Of a stretch of 64,000 bases of DNA, positions 57,887 to 64,000 are shown piece after piece (position 1 is the first letter of the stretch; each line of letters opens with the position of its first letter). This DNA is from Buddleja alternifolia (lineage: Eukaryota > Streptophyta > Magnoliopsida > Lamiales > Scrophulariaceae). The translations under genes and the position numbers were made by a program. Below the pieces are notes generated by a model, which was given only the letters and a program-made list of their open reading frames with translations, did not search any database and was not told the DNA's origin. Where the stretch lies: NCBI GenBank assembly GCA_019426215.1, contig CM033393.1, forward strand, positions 5,986,046 to 6,050,045. The letters are read 5' to 3'.

Positions 57887-60103
57887 ATGGCATTCTCTAA
57901 AGTTCCCAAGTTGACCGAGTCAAATTATGACTCTTGGAAGGTCAAAGCGTTTACTTATTTGTGTTCATGTGATGATGAAATGTGTGATATCATTTCAGAT
58001 GGGCCAATCAAAATATACAAAGTTATCACCAGAGCGCCCGAAGCAACAGAAGAAACACCTGACGGTTATGTGGAGAAGCCCAAACAAGAATGGTCCACCG
58101 ATGAGCGTCGACGAGCCAATCTTGACAACGTCGGTCGGAATGCATTATACACAGCCATTGGTGACAATGACAACTTATTCAACAAAGTCAAATCATGCAA
58201 TACAACTAAAGAAATTTGGGATAGGTTGGCTACTATTTGTGGTGGTTCAGCACAAATAAAGGAAAACAAATTATCAATTGCCAAAGAAAAATTCAACGGC
58301 TTCAAGATGCTACCTAATGAGACGCTAGAGCAATTAGACATGAGGTTTACAGCTCTTGTCACTGAACTAACATCTCTGGGTATGGAGCTACAAAATCGAG
58401 AAACAGTGGTCAAAATCTTTAGAAGTCTCCCAAGCAGATTCCTGATGAAAACAACTGCAATGAGAGAATCAAACAATCTGGACAGCCTAACTCCAGAAGA
58501 TGCTTTTTCAGAACTCAAAGCATTTGAGTTTGAGCTGAATTCGGCCAGTGATGCAGTAAGTAATCCAGTGATCGAATCTGGAGCGCTAATGGCATCAATC
58601 AAAGGAAAATCTATCAAAGAAAAGGGCTCGGATATAAGTGAGGAAGAAGAACTGGCGCTTCTAAACAGATTCAGGAAATTCCTGAAATATGAAAAGAAGG
58701 GAAACAGTCCTAAGCACCCAGGACAAAATTCACATCAAGCGTCTCCCCAAATACAACCACAACATCAAGCGCCTCACTATCCTGCGTCTCCCTCCCGAGT
58801 GCTAATTCAATATCAAACTCCCTCTCAGCAAGATCTCTCAATGCCTGCAGCGTTAAACCAGCGATCCACAAGATTAACAAACGAACAAAAGATGAAGACC
58901 AATCTCTGTTACAACTGCAGGAGACCAGGGCACTTCCAAGTTAATTGCCCATATCCAAATGTGTCTAAACCTACAAAGCAAGATCACACGGATAGAAATC
59001 AATTCAGGAGCAATCTAAGACAACAAGGCTTGCTAGCAGAATCAGAACCTCTCTATACTCCTGAAGAGGACTTGGAATCATCAGATGAAAGCAGCGATGA
59101 TGAACCATCAAAGGATTCAGCATTCATTTGTCTCATGGCAAGAGATAATGAAGCATCTAACGACTTACCATCTGAGGTAACCACTGATCCGCATCATCCT
59201 CTTTCTTATGATGAATTACTTGACAAAGTGAAAGAATATTATAATGATTGTCAAGAAGCCGCAAAAATATTTCAAAATCACCTTTACATCATCTCAGCAC
59301 TCAAAAGCGACAAAGTGACGCTCAAAGCAGAATTGCAAATTCAGCAACAGTGCATTGAGAAAAACCAAGCGCTTGAGAGTGAAATTATTCAATTAAAAGG
59401 TGATATTGATATAATAGTCAAGAGAGAAGCTGAATTGATCGCTAAACTTGCTAAATCAGAGCAGCTTATCTCATCATTATCAAAAGCTTCTAGAACGCTA
59501 GATAATGTGACTAAAATAACCAGAGCATTTGGTGAAAAGACCGGTTTAGGTTGTGATAAATCTGGTCACAAAATCAAAGCGTCTGCGGTTATATCAACCA
59601 ACAGAGGAAAAGGTGTAACCTTTGTTGGAGAAAGCTCAAACAGACAAACGCTGAATGAGACTCAGAATATTGGTATTAGACCAAATGAAAAAGCTAACAC
59701 TGGCCCAGTCAAAAGAAAGACCAAAGTAAATGATTTACAAAAGAAAGTATATCCAAGCGCTCGAAGGGCTAAGGAAAAACCTTCTACAAGTAAATCAAAC
59801 GCTAAGCGTCTAGCACCAAAAGTGCATCCTAAGCCAATGTCAAGGAAATATCAATGTCAATATCCGCAAAGATCTGGATCATATTATCGACACTATGATA
59901 ACCATGATTATGACTGTAATTATTGCTATTATCAAGGATATTACCATACACCTAAAGAGCACACACAACACAAACCGAAACCCAAAAAGGCCAATCTTCC
60001 CAAAATGAAGACAAGGCAAATGTGGGTTCCGAAGATTCTAATTCAGACTAACGTTACTAACAAAGAAGGACCCAAAACAAAATGGGTACCTAAAAAGTAC
60101 TAG
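57887..60103 (+). CDS. gag: gag polyprotein of E3, intact (738 aa)
   Basis: This is the structural protein of the virus-like particle. Residues 1-240 are the copia gag domain. Residues 255-330 are basic and then Pro/Gln-rich. The zinc knuckle CX2CX4HX4C is at 341-354. An acidic Ser/Asp/Glu stretch follows (about 390-415), then a coiled coil (about 440-545), a Lys-rich tail and a Tyr/His-rich segment (about 655-685). The ATG at 57887 agrees with all other copies. The stop is TAG at 60101-60103. The frame is uninterrupted, unlike E1, E2 and the composite. The long tail beyond the knuckle is typical of Sireviruses. Confidence 0.93.
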   Translation: MAFSKVPKLTESNYDSWKVKAFTYLCSCDDEMCDIISDGPIKIYKVITRAPEATEETPDGYVEKPKQEWSTDERRRANLDNVGRNALYTAIGDNDNLFNKVKSCNTTKEIWDRLATICGGSAQIKENKLSIAKEKFNGFKMLPNETLEQLDMRFTALVTELTSLGMELQNRETVVKIFRSLPSRFLMKTTAMRESNNLDSLTPEDAFSELKAFEFELNSASDAVSNPVIESGALMASIKGKSIKEKGSDISEEEELALLNRFRKFLKYEKKGNSPKHPGQNSHQASPQIQPQHQAPHYPASPSRVLIQYQTPSQQDLSMPAALNQRSTRLTNEQKMKTNLCYNCRRPGHFQVNCPYPNVSKPTKQDHTDRNQFRSNLRQQGLLAESEPLYTPEEDLESSDESSDDEPSKDSAFICLMARDNEASNDLPSEVTTDPHHPLSYDELLDKVKEYYNDCQEAAKIFQNHLYIISALKSDKVTLKAELQIQQQCIEKNQALESEIIQLKGDIDIIVKREAELIAKLAKSEQLISSLSKASRTLDNVTKITRAFGEKTGLGCDKSGHKIKASAVISTNRGKGVTFVGESSNRQTLNETQNIGIRPNEKANTGPVKRKTKVNDLQKKVYPSARRAKEKPSTSKSNAKRLAPKVHPKPMSRKYQCQYPQRSGSYYRHYDNHDYDCNYCYYQGYYHTPKEHTQHKPKPKKANLPKMKTRQMWVPKILIQTNVTNKEGPKTKWVPKKY

Positions 60104-60116
60104 AACTGTCCTTTGA

Positions 60117-63100
60117 ATGCAGGTACCTAGAGCCAACACCGATACCTCAATTTGGTACATAGATAGTGGGTCATCGAGACACATGACTGGAACAAAGGAT
60201 CTCTTGATCAACTATCGTGCAACCAATGGTCCTCAAGTTATATTCGGTGATAATTCTAAAGGTAAAACTAAAGGTATAGGTATCATGCAAAGGGGGAACA
60301 TCATGATCAATGATGTATACTATGTTGAGGGTCTTAAACATAATCTCCTAAGCATAAGTCAATTCTGTGATAAAGGCTTTGAAATTAAATTTTCTAGTGA
60401 CTTGTGCGAGATAATCGATGATAAGACAGGATCTACTAAATTAAAAGGAAGAAGAACAAACAATGTATACTTAGTAGATTGGGATTCAACATTAGATAAC
60501 AACCCTACATGTTTCGTAGCTAAGAATCAAAACGAATTAGGTTGGTTATGGCACAGAAAAATGAATCACCTCAATTTCAAGACAATCTCTCAATTAATAT
60601 CTCTAAATCTCGTAGAGGGATTACCTAAAGGTTCCTTTAATAAAGATCGCTTATGTGATGCTTGTCAAATGGGTAAACAAGTTAAATCATCTTTTAAGAA
60701 GAAGCTTCATCTATCGACCTCTCGAATACTTGAATTACTACATTTAGATTTGTTTGGTCCTATTCAAATCATGAGCGTTAGTGGTAAAAAGTATTCACTA
60801 GTAATAGTTGATGATTTCTCACGCTATACATGGGTAGAATTTTTAGCATCTAAAGATGAAACTAGTGCCAAGCTCACCTCTCTAATTCGTCAACTACAAA
60901 ACTCAAAAGATCTAAAAGTGACAAGAATTAGAAGTGATAGAGGAACTGAATTTACTAACCATATTGTTGAGAAATTTTGTAAAGACTTTGGAATACTTCA
61001 TGAGTATTCAGCACCTAGAACACCTCAACAAAATGGAGTTGCTGAGCGACGGAACAGAACGCTTAAAGAAGCCGCTAGGACTATGTTAGCCGAGTCTAAG
61101 TTGCCTCAAAGGTTTTGGGCCGAAGCTATCAACACTACTTGCTACACTCAGAACCGGTGTATGATCAACAAGCAACATGAAAAGACTCCATATGAGTTAT
61201 GGAAGGGACGTAAGCCGAATGTTTCATACTTTCATGTATTTGGTTCAAAATGTTTCATTCATAACAATGGTTCCCAAAGCCTAAAGACATTTGATCCTAA
61301 AGCAGATGAAGGAATCTTTCTAGGTTACGCCAAAAATGGAAAGAGCTTTCGCATCTTAAATAAGATCAAATCGAAGGTTGAAGAATCCATTCATGTTGTG
61401 TTTGATGATGCTAACCAAGAACCGAGTAAGGTAAATATTAATGATGCAGGAATTGAAGATTTATCTCAACAAGCGTCACAAATCAATCTGTGTGATGATA
61501 GTGACATTGATGAAGATAATGAAATCGTTGTACCTAATCCTAAGACTACTCGTAAAGACATCAACGATGACATTGCAAGAAACGCTGATGATCATGAAGG
61601 GAATGTTCATCAAGAGCAAACTCAAACTATAAACACTGAAGCGCCTACGCAAGGAATTGGTCAAGCGCCTGCACAGTTTAATCAAACGTTAGATCAATCT
61701 CTTAACCCGTTCCAACCAGACAGAAAATGGCTCAGAGACCATCCACCAGAACTGATTATTGGAGATATTGGAGCACCTGTTAGAACAAGAGCCGCTACAA
61801 TAAATGAGGCCATGTTTGCAAGCTTCCTATCTCAAATGGAACCAAAGAAAGTGGATGAAGCGCTTAACGATCCAAGTTGGATAGAAGCCATGCAAGAAGA
61901 GCTAAACCAATTTGAAAGAAATGAGGTATGGACGCTAGTACCAAGACCAACCCACCAAGGGGTCATTGGAACTAGATGGGTCTATAGAAACAAAATGGAT
62001 GAGAATGGGATTGTGATTAGAAACAAAGCCAGACTCGTAGCTCAGGGATACTGTCAAGAAGAGGGCATCGACTTTGATGAAACATACGCTCCAGTTGCCC
62101 GTCTTGAAGCAATCCGCATGTTTCTAGCGTTTGCAGCATTTAACAAATTTACAGTGTATCAAATGGACGTAAAGAGTGCATTTCTGAATGGTAAACTCCA
62201 AGAAGAAGTATATGTGGAGCAACCACCAGGATTCATCAACAACCATGGGAAAAGCATGGTTTACAAATTGGACAAGGCACTTTATGGTCTTAAACAAGCA
62301 CCAAGAGCATGGTATGACACTCTTTCTATCTTCCTTATAGGTAAAGGCTTTTCAAAAGGCAGCGTTGACACAACGTTATTCAAAATTACCCATAATGGAG
62401 ATATTCTCCTAGTTCAAATTTATGTTGATGATATTATATTTGGATCTACCAATAAGCGTCTATGTGAGAAATTTTCGAAGATGATGCAAGATCAATTTGA
62501 AATGAGCATGATGGGTGAATTAACTTTCTTCCTAGGATTACAAGTTAAACAACTCCCTAATGGCATATTCATAAACCAAACTAAATATACTAGAGATATG
62601 ATCAAAAAATTTGGTATGGAAAATGCATCACCTTCAAAAATTCCAATGAGCCAAACGCTTAAGCTAGATAGAGATGATAATGGAAAGAAAATTGATATCA
62701 CTAACTATAGAGGTATTATTGGATCACTTCTTTATCTTACAGCTAGTAGACCTGATATTATGTTCTCAGTATGCATGTGTGCACGATTTCAAGCTGATCC
62801 TAGAGAATCACACTTAATTGCTGCTAAAAGGATCCTTAAGTACCTAAAAGGCACACAAAATGTGGGCTTATGGTATCCTAGGGATTCTCCTTTTGAACTA
62901 ATTGGTTATTCAGATGCAGATTTTGCAGGATGCAAAATAGATAGAAAAAGTACTAGTGGAACATGTCAATTTCTAGGTGATAGACTAATTTCATGGCATA
63001 GTAAGAAGCAACAGTCCATCGCTACTTCCACCGCTGAAGCTGAGTATGTAGCCGCTGGAAGCTGTTGTGCACAGATCCTTTGGATGAGGCAACAACTTAG

Positions 63101-63368
63101 AGATTATGGAATAATCCTAGATCCAACTCCTATCCATTGTGACAATCAAAGCGCCTTAGCAATGACTCAAAATCCAGTTCTTCACTCTAGAACCAAACAC
63201 ATTGACATTCGCTATCACTTTCTACGTGACCACGTTCAAAAGAAAGATATCTCCATGCACTTCATTGGTACAGAAAAGCAACTGGCAGATATCTTCACCA
63301 AAGCGCTTAACGAACAACGTTTTCTCACTTTAAGAAGTGAACTAGGTATGATTGATCTAAATGCTTAA
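60117..63368 (+). CDS. pol: pol polyprotein of E3, intact (1083 aa)
   Basis: The protease active site DSGS is at residues 16-19. The integrase zinc ligands are H146, H151, C180 and C183, and its catalytic triad D211, D274, E310 has exact D,D(35)E spacing. An acidic variable linker spans about 435-530. RT has D684 and YVDD at 769-772. RNase H has D933, E974 and D1009. All key residues are present. The ATG lies 13 nt after the gag stop in the +1 frame. TGA (60114-60116) sits directly before it in the pol frame, so gag-pol fusion by a simple frameshift is not possible here. E1 has an open codon at that place. Reinitiation at this ATG is the simplest route. Confidence 0.93.
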   Translation: MQVPRANTDTSIWYIDSGSSRHMTGTKDLLINYRATNGPQVIFGDNSKGKTKGIGIMQRGNIMINDVYYVEGLKHNLLSISQFCDKGFEIKFSSDLCEIIDDKTGSTKLKGRRTNNVYLVDWDSTLDNNPTCFVAKNQNELGWLWHRKMNHLNFKTISQLISLNLVEGLPKGSFNKDRLCDACQMGKQVKSSFKKKLHLSTSRILELLHLDLFGPIQIMSVSGKKYSLVIVDDFSRYTWVEFLASKDETSAKLTSLIRQLQNSKDLKVTRIRSDRGTEFTNHIVEKFCKDFGILHEYSAPRTPQQNGVAERRNRTLKEAARTMLAESKLPQRFWAEAINTTCYTQNRCMINKQHEKTPYELWKGRKPNVSYFHVFGSKCFIHNNGSQSLKTFDPKADEGIFLGYAKNGKSFRILNKIKSKVEESIHVVFDDANQEPSKVNINDAGIEDLSQQASQINLCDDSDIDEDNEIVVPNPKTTRKDINDDIARNADDHEGNVHQEQTQTINTEAPTQGIGQAPAQFNQTLDQSLNPFQPDRKWLRDHPPELIIGDIGAPVRTRAATINEAMFASFLSQMEPKKVDEALNDPSWIEAMQEELNQFERNEVWTLVPRPTHQGVIGTRWVYRNKMDENGIVIRNKARLVAQGYCQEEGIDFDETYAPVARLEAIRMFLAFAAFNKFTVYQMDVKSAFLNGKLQEEVYVEQPPGFINNHGKSMVYKLDKALYGLKQAPRAWYDTLSIFLIGKGFSKGSVDTTLFKITHNGDILLVQIYVDDIIFGSTNKRLCEKFSKMMQDQFEMSMMGELTFFLGLQVKQLPNGIFINQTKYTRDMIKKFGMENASPSKIPMSQTLKLDRDDNGKKIDITNYRGIIGSLLYLTASRPDIMFSVCMCARFQADPRESHLIAAKRILKYLKGTQNVGLWYPRDSPFELIGYSDADFAGCKIDRKSTSGTCQFLGDRLISWHSKKQQSIATSTAEAEYVAAGSCCAQILWMRQQLRDYGIILDPTPIHCDNQSALAMTQNPVLHSRTKHIDIRYHFLRDHVQKKDISMHFIGTEKQLADIFTKALNEQRFLTLRSELGMIDLNA

Positions 63369-63395
63369 TCATTCGAAACATCATACTTTTGTTAG

Positions 63396-63470
63396 GCATG
63401 AAATTTAGGGGGAATTCACTTTATTTTATGTAATTTATGGGGAACCTACATAGGGGGAACCTTAAAAGAG
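63396..63470 (+). promoter_or_regulatory. Polypurine-like motifs after pol (E3)
   Basis: AAATTTAGGGGGAATT (about 63400-63416), a weaker TTTATGGGGAACC and CATAGGGGGAACC follow the pol stop, three in all. The remaining 63471-64000 is spacer with no gene, and the ORF3 start is not reached. Confidence 0.65.
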
Positions 63471-64000
63471 CTAACTATACTTAAGTGAATATGACCAAAA
63501 ATGTTTTCCCTTGCATCGGTCATACGCACTTAGCACCATACACTTAAATCATTTTGACGCTTATTACACAAATCTTTCTTAGCGTCTGCATTTCTTTCAA
63601 AATAAACTAAACGCTTAGCTTTATTCCCAGCTAAAGCGCTTAGTAAAAAAAGATCCTTTAAAAGCAAGCGTATATTACCCTACGCTAAAACGAGAAAGTG
63701 GATTAGTCAATCAATGCAATTAATGCTGACTTGACATTCCTCACCTTTCGCTCAAGAAAACCCATGGGTACTCATCACGTTTTTCAAAGATGGTTCAGCA
63801 CATGAACACGCGTCAGTACAATTACCATGTATCTTAGACGAATACAACCAGCGCTGAATATTTTAAACCAAAAGTAAACACTACTACAAAGACATAATGA
63901 TAAGTACTGGGAAACTGTGTCCTCATACACACCCTGAAAAGAATAATTCTATATGTTACGATGACCGCTAAAGCACAAAATGTTACTTGAAAGAGAACCT

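Larger units (their letters stand above)
55989..64000 (+). mobile_element. Sirevirus-like retrotransposon E3, intact gag and pol (3' end outside window)
   Basis: The order is 5' LTR, PBS, open gag, open pol and polypurine motifs. The window then ends in the spacer before an expected ORF3 and 3' LTR. It is the only copy here with undamaged gag and pol. The 5' flank is the old copia integrase tail. Confidence 0.94.

Overview
The window looks like repeat-rich heterochromatin from a flowering-plant (probably eudicot) nuclear genome. It is AT-rich, carries intron-like signals and long TA, TG and GA microsatellites, and is almost wholly built of nested transposable elements. I see no host protein gene and no canonical tRNA or rRNA gene.

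The dominant family is a Ty1/copia retrotransposon of the Sirevirus (SIRE/Maximus) type. It has 1.5-1.8 kb LTRs, a tRNA-iMet primer-binding site, a long gag with one zinc knuckle, a PR-INT-RT-RNaseH pol, several polypurine motifs after pol, and a large third gene (ORF3) before the 3' LTR. Copy E1 (<1-24594, +) is old and has inserted into the C-terminal part of a Mutator-like (MULE) transposase gene (24595-27119, -). E1 is itself split inside ORF3 by a minus-strand composite of the same family (10588-21834) flanked by the 5-bp duplication ATTGC. Copy E2 (29415-41489, +) is younger, is flanked by TATAT, and lacks about 1.7 kb of gag/protease/integrase. Copy E3 (55989 to beyond the window end, +) has uninterrupted gag and pol and has inserted into an older, unrelated copia remnant (about 53650-55988).

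Between these lie a diverged tandem repeat (27241-27493), a MITE-like inverted-repeat element (27947-28387), a 5'-truncated L1-type LINE (about 41984-44799), a tRNA-derived SINE (45262-45471, -), and a non-autonomous MULE with a 9-bp target duplication (46010-49309). That MULE has a second DNA transposon inserted in its right terminal repeat (47756-49299). A decayed hAT transposase gene (50086-52712) follows, with a hAT-like terminus near 53280.

The most interesting feature is ORF3 of the Sirevirus-like elements. In E1 and in the minus-strand composite it carries two short introns at identical positions, both phase 1 and both with good splice signals. It is preceded by a conserved G-box plus TATA arrangement about 120-130 nt before the ATG. 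I see no signal peptide or membrane segment in it, but there are Lys-rich basic stretches and a coiled coil. This suggests a separately transcribed, spliced, probably nuclear accessory gene rather than a classical envelope gene. The LTR ends also carry three consecutive conserved hairpins, the last spanning the LTR/PBS junction.
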